This document shows positions 18,813-25,885 of a stretch of 60,642 bases of DNA, one piece after another. The translations under genes were made by a program, and so were the position numbers. The stretch covers positions 1 to 60,642 of the forward strand of contig JAGLCR010000011.1 of the NCBI GenBank assembly GCA_023146135.1. Direction: 5' to 3'. Below the pieces are notes generated by a model that saw only the letters and a list, made by a program, of their open reading frames with translations, was not told the origin of the DNA and made no database searches. Source of the DNA: Bacteroidales bacterium. GTDB lineage: Bacteria; Bacteroidota; Bacteroidia; Bacteroidales; UBA1556. Each line of letters begins with the position of its first letter. Within the stretch, counting starts at the first letter, position 1.

Positions 18813-20144
18813 TTAATCAGCGAATAACTTATCTAAACCATCTACTAAGTTTTGACGTGTTTTAATAATTGATTTATAGTTTTTTGCTTGAAACCATTTA
18901 AGGAAGAATACTTTCCATTGTTGTACTGTATTCATCAATAAATAACGGTATTTGTTAGCTATTAACGAAGAAATCATAGCTGCAATAAAATAATAGACAG
19001 CCCATAGCCAACATCCTGTAATCAAGCCAAATATAACACTGTGAATTGTGTATAATATTGGTATTATCACTACAACAATTCCAAATTTGAAGGAGGTATG
19101 GAATTGTTTATCTTTTATTCGTTTCAAAAATTTATTGATAAGCAAATAGTAGGCTAATCCATTTGCAGCACCAAAAAGGAATATTGGTAAAACCAAGATA
19201 AGAAGTAAGGTATTTGCTAATGTTTTTCCCAGGCATAAATTGTCAAAGTCAAGTATGTTAAAACCTTTTTTCTTTAAGCCTTGAGCCAATCTACGGTATT
19301 GATTTCCGAATACTTCAATATTATTATCTCCATTGAGATATGCCTCCTCGGCATAAGCTATGGTTTGTTGGTCAGCCAGAAAATCGTTGTATAGAGAAGA
19401 TTTTTTTTGACCCAATCTTTTTTTCATAGTAGAACGATAAAGCAAGCGTATTTGCTCATAAATAGCGTAATGCTCTATGTCTTGAATATGAATTATTAGT
19501 TTCTTTATGCGGTCAGAAAGCTCATCTTTGAACTCAGCATAAGCCTTTTGCGGATTTTCAAGGTAACGTTCTTTATAATTAGCTATTGTAAAAGCTTCTC
19601 CAAAATTAACAAATAGATTTGCGTTCGAGTGCACATAGTTATCATAATATATTCCTGCAGGAACAATTTGTAAATCTAGTTCAAAATTATTTTTCTCTTC
19701 AGCTAAGAAAGCAATTCTTGGCACAGCTTTTTTTAATGGGCGTAAACGTCGTTTGTCAGTATGTGTTGCTTCAGGAAATAAACCTATGGTGCACTTAGCT
19801 TCCAATATCTCTACGCTTTTATCAAAAATCAGTTCATTGTTTTTTAAGTTTTGTGCACCATCACGAATACGGTATACGGGAAGCATTCTAATAAAAGAAA
19901 ATATTTTTAAGAGTATGGGCTTTGCAAAAATATCTGCTCGAGTTAGAAATACAGGCTGTTTTGGCGAAGTAAAAATTATTGCCAAAGGATCCATTAGTGC
20001 ATTTTGATGATTTGCAGCAAATATAATGGGCTTCTTCTTCGGAATGAAATTTAATCCCCTAGATTCTATTTTATTATAAAAAAAGTAAAATACGGTACCT
20101 ACGGTATATTTAAGCATTTGGTAACCAAACGACCATTTAGTCAT
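18813..20144 (-). CDS. PlsC-like 1-acyl-glycerol-3-phosphate acyltransferase family protein
   Basis: A membrane-bound glycerolipid acyltransferase. The catalytic motif is AANHQNALMDP with His46 and Asp52, a five-residue spacing instead of the usual four, as in the yeast Gat1/Gat2-like branch. The glycerol phosphate-binding motif is FPEATHTDKRRLRPLKKAVPR (starting near residue 123). Hydrophobic helices follow around residues 305-330 and 350-400, which simple PlsC proteins (about 240 residues) lack; total length is 443. It is probably a glycerol-3-phosphate or lysophosphatidate acyltransferase. The gene follows the amidotransferase lipoprotein by 14 bp on the same strand. Confidence 0.85.
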   Translation of the reverse strand: MTKWSFGYQMLKYTVGTVFYFFYNKIESRGLNFIPKKKPIIFAANHQNALMDPLAIIFTSPKQPVFLTRADIFAKPILLKIFSFIRMLPVYRIRDGAQNLKNNELIFDKSVEILEAKCTIGLFPEATHTDKRRLRPLKKAVPRIAFLAEEKNNFELDLQIVPAGIYYDNYVHSNANLFVNFGEAFTIANYKERYLENPQKAYAEFKDELSDRIKKLIIHIQDIEHYAIYEQIRLLYRSTMKKRLGQKKSSLYNDFLADQQTIAYAEEAYLNGDNNIEVFGNQYRRLAQGLKKKGFNILDFDNLCLGKTLANTLLLILVLPIFLFGAANGLAYYLLINKFLKRIKDKQFHTSFKFGIVVVIIPILYTIHSVIFGLITGCWLWAVYYFIAAMISSLIANKYRYLLMNTVQQWKVFFLKWFQAKNYKSIIKTRQNLVDGLDKLFAD

Positions 20145-20158
20145 AATAATATGTTTTA

Positions 20159-20986
20159 TTAGTTTTTATAAGATTTATATTTTCTAGCTTCCTTTAAATA
20201 TCTATAGCCTATTTTTCCAGAAAAAGGGTTGTCTATTTTGAGCCATTCAGGATGCCATTGTACTCCTAAAAGAAAACCTTTATTATCAGGATTCTTCCAC
20301 GTAATTGCCTCTACAATACTGTCGTTAGTGCGTGCCAAAATTACTAAATTTTTAGCTAGGCGATCAACGGCTTGATGATGACTTGAGTTTACAACTCCAT
20401 CATTATGCTGAGCAATTTCTGACAAAAGACTGTTGTTTAGTATATTAATAGAATGATGACTACTGTCAAAATTATTGAATCGATGGCCAATATTATTGGG
20501 TTTAGCAGTTGGTATATCAGGAAAGAGGCTTCCTCCCATATATACATTAATAATTTGCTCGCCTCTACAAATCCCTAATATTGGCATGTTTTGGCTTAGT
20601 GCCAAATCAAGTAATGCATATTCTAGAGAGTCACGTTTGTAATCAATGGTTTCACATAAGGTAGTATCCTCTATTTGATTGTATCGACTGGGGTCCACAT
20701 CTGGCCCACCACTAACTATTAATCCATCACAATGCTGGAGTATTGCAAGGGCGCTGTCTAATGGAATGTGATACAAATCGTAATATACGATACTGCTATC
20801 AAGTTTACGTAACCATTTTCCATATTGTAAATAACCTTTACTTCCCTTTGCTTTTGATATTCCTATTTGTAGTGCTTGGTGTTCATTTTCAATATTGTTT
20901 TTTCGCGAATGGTTCTGTGTATTTATGTCGCAAGCCCATATAAACAAAAGAAGTGCTATTGATAGAATTTTATAACTTAGTTTCAT
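20159..20986 (-). CDS. Lipoprotein of the gamma-glutamyl hydrolase (peptidase C26/PuuD) family
   Basis: A class I glutamine amidotransferase-fold hydrolase with nucleophile Cys140 in ILGICRGEQ and His245-Glu247 in GVQWHPEW; GLIVSGGPDVDPSRY (88-102) and SSHHQAVDRL are family hallmarks. PuuD-type enzymes cut gamma-glutamyl amide bonds. Unusually, the N-terminus is a lipoprotein signal (ALLLFIWAC, Cys19), so this copy should work outside the cytoplasm. It is the first gene of a pair with the acyltransferase at 18813. Confidence 0.88.
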   Translation of the reverse strand: MKLSYKILSIALLLFIWACDINTQNHSRKNNIENEHQALQIGISKAKGSKGYLQYGKWLRKLDSSIVYYDLYHIPLDSALAILQHCDGLIVSGGPDVDPSRYNQIEDTTLCETIDYKRDSLEYALLDLALSQNMPILGICRGEQIINVYMGGSLFPDIPTAKPNNIGHRFNNFDSSHHSINILNNSLLSEIAQHNDGVVNSSHHQAVDRLAKNLVILARTNDSIVEAITWKNPDNKGFLLGVQWHPEWLKIDNPFSGKIGYRYLKEARKYKSYKN

Positions 20987-21030
20987 AATTGTGTAAAATG
21001 ATTTTGAGTAATGTGTCGACTAAGATAATA

Positions 21031-21065
21031 AAAAAAGCTTGCTGATGTACTCAACAAGCCTTTTT
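21031..21065 (-). terminator. Rho-independent terminator after the ECF sigma operon
   Basis: On the minus strand a 15-bp stem (AAAAAGGCTTGTTGA with TCAGCAAGCTTTTTT, two G-U pairs) and a 5-nt loop end in a run of six T, 27 bp past the stop of the gene at 21092. Confidence 0.75.
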
Positions 21066-21091
21066 ATCATTGGGTAAAAATAATAAGGGTA

Positions 21092-21907
21092 TTATTTACG
21101 TAAACCTAAACGATAAAGAAACCCTTTACGTTTAAATACTCGTTTATTTGGTTTACTACGTGTCTTAACATGTTTTACAGGTATAGGTTTTGCTTGAACT
21201 ATTACCTGCTTATCTTTTTCTTTTACTCGGCCTTGATTATTAAGTATTTTACTGTCATTAATTACAATGGAGTCATTATCTCCTTGTAAATTAGATTGCT
21301 CAGAAGTGGGTTTCACTAGATTATTAGTTTCTTCTAATTCAATGCTAATTAATGTGTCACTTACTAAATCATTTTCCTTCAATGATTGTTTATTCTCTAT
21401 TTGCTCGGTTTCATTATCAGTAATACTTTCTTCAATAATAATTGTTTTCTTTTTCTGACTAGTTTTAGCCTTTTTTGCAACTGATTTTTTTCTTTTGTAT
21501 TTTTTGCTAGATTTTACACTTTTTTCTGCCGGTGCTTCAGTTTCTTGAATTGTTTCTTTATTGATACTACTACTCTCAATTTTAGTTGGATTTGAATATG
21601 ATGTAGCTTCAATCGTTTTTATATTATCACTTTCAATCGATTCAATATTTATGCTATTGGGCGTTGCTAAATCTGAGCTTTCGTCAACTTCCCATGTGAA
21701 GTAAGTGATAATCCCTATGATGCTTAAGAGGCTAATTATTATACTACCAATAAAAAAACCACTGACACCACCTGAGTTGCATGTATTTGTTTTAGTACAT
21801 TCTGTATCTAACTTCTCATGCATTTTATCCCAATACTCCGCTTTAAAACTAAAGTTGATGTTCTGTAGTTTATCTGATATTATATTGTCTATTGAACTTT
21901 TGGACAT
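21092..21907 (-). CDS. Single-pass membrane protein encoded with an ECF sigma factor (putative anti-sigma factor)
   Basis: Not assigned to a named family. Residues 1-45 are a cytoplasmic segment (SSIDNIISDKLQNINFSFKAEYWDKMHEKL), with one helix at about 48-70 (GFFIGSIIISLLSIIGIITYF). A long, low-complexity, periplasmic part follows, rich in Glu, Ser, Thr, Asn and Lys, with basic KKYKRKKSVAKKAKTSQKKK and a basic C-terminus (about 240-271). It follows the sigma factor gene by 5 bp. The short N-terminus with a conserved-looking YWDKMHEKLD segment resembles the sigma-binding part of other Bacteroidota anti-sigma-like proteins. The function is inferred from context. Confidence 0.65.
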   Translation of the reverse strand: MSKSSIDNIISDKLQNINFSFKAEYWDKMHEKLDTECTKTNTCNSGGVSGFFIGSIIISLLSIIGIITYFTWEVDESSDLATPNSINIESIESDNIKTIEATSYSNPTKIESSSINKETIQETEAPAEKSVKSSKKYKRKKSVAKKAKTSQKKKTIIIEESITDNETEQIENKQSLKENDLVSDTLISIELEETNNLVKPTSEQSNLQGDNDSIVINDSKILNNQGRVKEKDKQVIVQAKPIPVKHVKTRSKPNKRVFKRKGFLYRLGLRK

Positions 21908-21912
21908 ATTCT

Positions 21913-22467
21913 TTATGTATTCAAAAAATTATCAATTTTATCTTTTAAAAGTTTTCTAGCATTTTGTAAATGCCAGTGTGATGTACCTTCGCTTATGCCA
22001 AGTTCTTCACTTATTTCTTTATGCTTATAACCTTCAATTACATTTAGCATAAAAACGGTTCGGCTCATTGTTGGAAGTTGTTGAACAATCTTAAGAATCT
22101 CTTCTTTATCTAACTCAAAGATAGCATCATTATCAATATATAATTTTTCTTCATACATGTTAATGTCTTCGATACTACTTTCGTGTTTCTTGTTTTGCTT
22201 GATAAAATCCAAAGCAGTATTGACCATTGTTCGTCTCATCCAACCTTCAAAAGAACCCTTTCTTTGATAGCTGTCAATTTTGGTATATATTTTTAGAAAT
22301 CCAGAATTAACTACTTCCATTGCATCATTCCAGTTTCCACAATACCTCATGCCGATACTCATCATTAAACCAAAATATAGCTTATACAACTCTTCTTGAG
22401 CCTTCCGGTCGTTTTTTTTACAACCTTTAATAAGTCTATCTAACTTGATTTGTTTTGAGTCTATCAT
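21913..22467 (-). CDS. ECF-type RNA polymerase sigma factor
   Basis: A 184-residue sigma-70 family protein with region 2 (KNDRKAQEELYKLYFGLMMSIGMRYCGNWNDAMEVVNSGFLKIYTKI, including the core-binding and -10 recognition helices and FEGWMRRTMVNTALDFI) and region 4 (LPTMSRTVFMLNVIEGYKHKEISEELGISEGTSHWHLQNARKLLK, a helix-turn-helix). Regions 1 and 3 are absent, as in ECF factors. It is followed by a single-pass membrane protein, the usual sigma/anti-sigma order. Target promoters are not evident; one repeated 12-mer is described in the findings. Confidence 0.93.
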   Translation of the reverse strand: MIDSKQIKLDRLIKGCKKNDRKAQEELYKLYFGLMMSIGMRYCGNWNDAMEVVNSGFLKIYTKIDSYQRKGSFEGWMRRTMVNTALDFIKQNKKHESSIEDINMYEEKLYIDNDAIFELDKEEILKIVQQLPTMSRTVFMLNVIEGYKHKEISEELGISEGTSHWHLQNARKLLKDKIDNFLNT

Positions 22468-22739
22468 TGAACTCTACTTTTAAGACGAAATTCCTCACAT
22501 TATTCTTGGGTAGGTTCTGTATTTATGACAATAGTATATAAGCGTTTAGTTATAAGTATTGTAGATGAATTTACCCATAAGGATAGGTGTTGTTTTTCTA
22601 TGTCTTTCTGTTAGTTTTGTTAAAAAATAAAATTATTATTTCGTTATTCAGTATGTGTAGTTGATTTTGTACGTGAAAAATCGATAATTGTTCTATTTAT
22701 TTTGACTTAATTTCTTTAATAAATCGAAAATTATCTAGT
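22468..22739. other. Intergenic region upstream of the sigma factor gene
   Basis: This 272-bp AT-rich stretch contains no ORF I can support. It holds the 12-mer TGATTTTGTACG (22662-22673), also found upstream of the SLC12-AAA+ gene. It must carry the sigma operon promoter; no full TAnnTTTG element was found near 22467 on the minus strand. Confidence 0.4.
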
Positions 22740-23435
22740 CTAGAAGAATCCAATTTGTAAGCCGATAGTAAGAGGGGGTAAATCTGCATAGCGAGTGTCT
22801 CCTTTAATAATACCTGAATATTGATATTTTGCATAAATAACCCATCTACCAAAGCCTATGTTTGTATAAAATCCATAGTAATCGCTTGGTAGGTATGAAG
22901 GGTTTTTTATGATAACGATGTCTAGTCCAGCAGGAGTTCCTTCTTGCTTTTCTTTGCTAGTTACTACAGCATTATAAAAGAATCCTAAATCCACATAGTT
23001 TCCTATTTTATTTCCCCTTTTGCCATAGTTAATTCGAATAAAAGGTTGAAGACTAAAGTTGTGTATTACAATCTTTTGTTTATCGTACATTGCCTTATCT
23101 GGAAGGGTTTTACTAGCACTTTGTTCCATTCGATAATTATAAAAGTCGTAGGAGATATTTCCGCCCACAGCTAACCAATTGCTCAGCCTGCGTTTATATC
23201 GAATACCGAGCTCCCAATTTGTTGATTTCCCAAAAAAGATTGGGCTATATATCATTTGGTCGTAAGGGGTTATAAAGCCAAAGCTTCCATAAAAGTGTGC
23301 CCAGTTTGTTAGGTTTTGACCCCAATTTCCCTTTGTTGCATCTGAGAATACTTGTTCGTTTAGTAATACCTCTTGACTTTGCGCCAAGTTAGAGCTTAGG
23401 ATGATTAGCAAGATAATGAGTGTGATTTTTTTCAT
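22740..23435 (-). CDS. Outer-membrane beta-barrel protein
   Basis: A 231-residue secreted protein with a signal peptide ending near SNLAQSQ (residue 21) and the alternating aromatic/polar strands and C-terminal aromatic (GLQIGFF) of an outer-membrane barrel. Strands include WELGIRYKRRLSNWLAVGGNISYDFYNY, FSLQPFIRINYG, NYVDLGFFYNA and RWVIYAKYQYSG. Function unknown. It follows the subtilase gene by 7 bp, so the two products are probably made together. Confidence 0.78.
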   Translation of the reverse strand: MKKITLIILLIILSSNLAQSQEVLLNEQVFSDATKGNWGQNLTNWAHFYGSFGFITPYDQMIYSPIFFGKSTNWELGIRYKRRLSNWLAVGGNISYDFYNYRMEQSASKTLPDKAMYDKQKIVIHNFSLQPFIRINYGKRGNKIGNYVDLGFFYNAVVTSKEKQEGTPAGLDIVIIKNPSYLPSDYYGFYTNIGFGRWVIYAKYQYSGIIKGDTRYADLPPLTIGLQIGFF

Positions 23436-23442
23436 GACTCAA

Positions 23443-25053
23443 TTAAATTTTTATTTGTTGAGTATAGCCTTTGAAATAGATGTTTATTTTATCATAGCCA
23501 TATAAGTAGGCATTTATTTTGTTACGGTTTGCATCTTCATCACCATAACGTAGATCAATATCGAATTCTAAGCTATTTACTTTAATAACACGATAGTTTA
23601 GGAGTGCTCCATCTATGTTTTGAATATTGAAATACAACAATTGAGATGAGCCTACTTGATTATTTTCATTGTTCAATATTTTGATATGTATGATATTGTT
23701 CTCGATAGTAGCTGTGAAAGTTGCTTCATATAAGGCGCGTTTTTTGTTAATCACATACGAAGCTTGAGGTACACCATAGCCATGTGCATAATCAAAATAG
23801 GGGTATAGGTGGCCTGATTGCTCAATAAGGTGAAATAGATCCATATTTTTAATGCCAGGATTTGCTTGTAAGGCACATGCTGCAAAACCTGCAATAAGAG
23901 GACTTGCGAAGGAAGTGCCATTAACGTTATGTTCCTCTCCTTCGAAGAAAACCATAGTATTCCCAAAAGCACATATATTGGGTTTCATTCTTCCATCAGA
24001 TGTAGGGCCGTATGAACTAAAAGAAATATGATATTCGCTATTGGGATTAATTCCTCCAACAGAAAGTACGCTATCCGCATCAGCTGGGGCTCCCATTATA
24101 TGCCATTTGCTATCTCCGTCATTCCCTGCAGCATTTACTACTAATATACCTTTTTTAGCAGCCATATTTGCAGCTTGACTTACTAGGCTTGTGTTACCAT
24201 CCATATCAACCCGGAAATAGCGGTCTTTGGTATATCCTAATGAACTGTTGATGATATCAGCACCATTTTTATCGGCCCATTCCACAGCCATAAGCCAGTT
24301 TTTTTCTTCCGAAAAAGGCTCTCTAATCACTTCTGTTTTTGCAAGCATAAATTCGGCAGCAGTGGCTAAACCATATTGTGCTGTGTCATTATTTATTATC
24401 ACCATTCCACCAATATTTGACATTACCATAGTGCCATGTGAGATGGAGTAAAAAACGAATTCCTTATTTTTTGTAAAATCCCATGTTTTAACAAGACGAT
24501 TTTCCTTTCGTATTTGTGCAAATGCAGGATTAGTATCTACGCCCGGAAAACCACCATCAAATATTGCAATTCGTACGCCTTTTCCATTATAATTATTTGC
24601 TTTGAATTCGGATCTTCCGAGAATATCTAATTGTCTATTTCGTAAATTTGAATACTCCACGTCGAAGCGTGCTTTTGTGCTTGCAGGAATAGCATAATAG
24701 CCCATTTCTTGCACTTTTCTCACAAAAGACAATCTCTTTATTTTCTCAATTTGTATGTCAGTACCTCTTACTGCAAGTGCGTTAAACCATCGTGTTTGCC
24801 CAGAAACGGAATCGGCTATTGATTTAACTTGTTTGACATAGCTAGTATTTAATGGCCAGTCGGTTGGCATATTAAGTGGAATTCCATTTATGATTCGACG
24901 ATCAATTGCTTTTTGATCAAAGTATTCATAGGGATTAAATTGGACATCTTTTTTATCCGTAAAAAATACCCAGTAGGCTTTCTGAGCTTGAATTTCTTTA
25001 GCGAAAAGCAGTATGAAACTGATCAGGAAAATCGTGATATAATTCTTTATCAT
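23443..25053 (-). CDS. Secreted S8 subtilisin-family serine protease
   Basis: A secreted endopeptidase. After a signal peptide (to about residue 24, ending IQAQ) comes a propeptide-like region (KAYWVFFTDK to about 125), then the S8 catalytic domain with Asp166 (IAIFDGGFPGVD), His206 (SHGTMVMS), oxyanion Asn311 (VVNAAGNDG) and Ser381 (NGTSFASPL). A C-terminal beta domain (about 430-536) ends YTQQIKI; it lacks an obvious T9SS sorting motif, so the export route past the outer membrane is unclear. It is transcribed with the barrel protein at 22740. Confidence 0.93.
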   Translation of the reverse strand: MIKNYITIFLISFILLFAKEIQAQKAYWVFFTDKKDVQFNPYEYFDQKAIDRRIINGIPLNMPTDWPLNTSYVKQVKSIADSVSGQTRWFNALAVRGTDIQIEKIKRLSFVRKVQEMGYYAIPASTKARFDVEYSNLRNRQLDILGRSEFKANNYNGKGVRIAIFDGGFPGVDTNPAFAQIRKENRLVKTWDFTKNKEFVFYSISHGTMVMSNIGGMVIINNDTAQYGLATAAEFMLAKTEVIREPFSEEKNWLMAVEWADKNGADIINSSLGYTKDRYFRVDMDGNTSLVSQAANMAAKKGILVVNAAGNDGDSKWHIMGAPADADSVLSVGGINPNSEYHISFSSYGPTSDGRMKPNICAFGNTMVFFEGEEHNVNGTSFASPLIAGFAACALQANPGIKNMDLFHLIEQSGHLYPYFDYAHGYGVPQASYVINKKRALYEATFTATIENNIIHIKILNNENNQVGSSQLLYFNIQNIDGALLNYRVIKVNSLEFDIDLRYGDEDANRNKINAYLYGYDKINIYFKGYTQQIKI

Positions 25054-25107
25054 CGGCTTATGTATTTATACTGTTTGATATCATTTACTGTATTGAACAC
25101 TTTATTT

Positions 25108-25115
25108 TATCTTTG
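25108..25115 (+). promoter_or_regulatory. -7 promoter element for the DUF2461 gene
   Basis: TATCTTTG matches the TAnnTTTG consensus 26 bp before the ATG at 25142. Confidence 0.5.
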
Positions 25116-25141
25116 CTAAGATATGTAATTAAGCTATCAGT

Positions 25142-25825
25142 ATGATGTATAACGAAGATAGAATACAGTTATTGGATTTTGTAAATAAACTAGTAGCTAA
25201 TAATAATAGAGAGTGGTTTGTAGAGCATAAAAGTGAGTATGATTTGATGCGTGCCAATTTGGAAAAGCTTGTTATTGGTTTGGCCAAAGCTTTAAGTGAT
25301 ATTGAGCCTAGGTTTAGTTTTACTAAATCAACGGATTATACTTTTAGGATATATAGGGATGTGCGTTTTTCGAAAGATAAAAGTCCGTATAAAAATCATA
25401 TAGGTATATACTTAATAAATGGAGGTCGTAAATCGCCCCTGGCTGGATATTATGTACATATACAACCAGCGAATAGCTTTGTGGCTGGTGGAGTATTTCG
25501 ACCTGAAAAGAAAATTCTACGAGCGATACGTGATGAGGTATATTTCAATTATAAATACTTTGAGAAAGTTATTTCATCAGAATCATTTCAGCAAATGTAT
25601 GGTGGTTTGTGGCAAGAGGATAAACTAAAACGTATTCCTAAAGATTTCCCGAAGGACAGCCATGCCGGTGAATGGCTGAAGTATAAATCATATATTGCAA
25701 TGCGAAGCTTTACAAATGAACAATTTGTTGCCGATAATTTTTTACAGTTAATTATGGAAAGCTTTAGTGTGTTAAAGCCGTTTAATGATTATTTGAATGA
25801 AGCAATACTTTTGCAGCAAGATTAG
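25142..25825 (+). CDS. DUF2461 (TIGR02453) family protein
   Basis: A 227-residue cytoplasmic protein with the hallmarks of TIGR02453/DUF2461: FVNKLVANNNREWFVEHKSEYD near the start, YTFRIYRDVRFSKDKSPYKNHIGIYL (about 70-95), GYYVHIQPANSFVAGGVFRPEKKILRAIRDEV and RIPKDFPKDSHAGEWLKYKSY. The family is widespread in bacteria and fungi, and its biochemical role is not known. It has its own promoter and ends at a strong bidirectional terminator shared with the convergent adhesin gene. Confidence 0.92.
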   Translation: MMYNEDRIQLLDFVNKLVANNNREWFVEHKSEYDLMRANLEKLVIGLAKALSDIEPRFSFTKSTDYTFRIYRDVRFSKDKSPYKNHIGIYLINGGRKSPLAGYYVHIQPANSFVAGGVFRPEKKILRAIRDEVYFNYKYFEKVISSESFQQMYGGLWQEDKLKRIPKDFPKDSHAGEWLKYKSYIAMRSFTNEQFVADNFLQLIMESFSVLKPFNDYLNEAILLQQD

Positions 25826-25829
25826 GAAC

Positions 25830-25872
25830 AAAAGAAGGCCCTCTAAAGATATTTTTTAGAGAGCCTTCTTTT
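25830..25872. terminator. Bidirectional terminator between DUF2461 and T9SS adhesin genes
   Basis: AAAAGAAGGCCCTCTAAA and TTTAGAGAGCCTTCTTTT form an 18-bp stem with one mismatch around a 7-nt loop. Runs of A before and T after make it work on both strands, which suits the convergent genes. Confidence 0.9.
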
Positions 25873-25885
25873 CAATATTATAATG

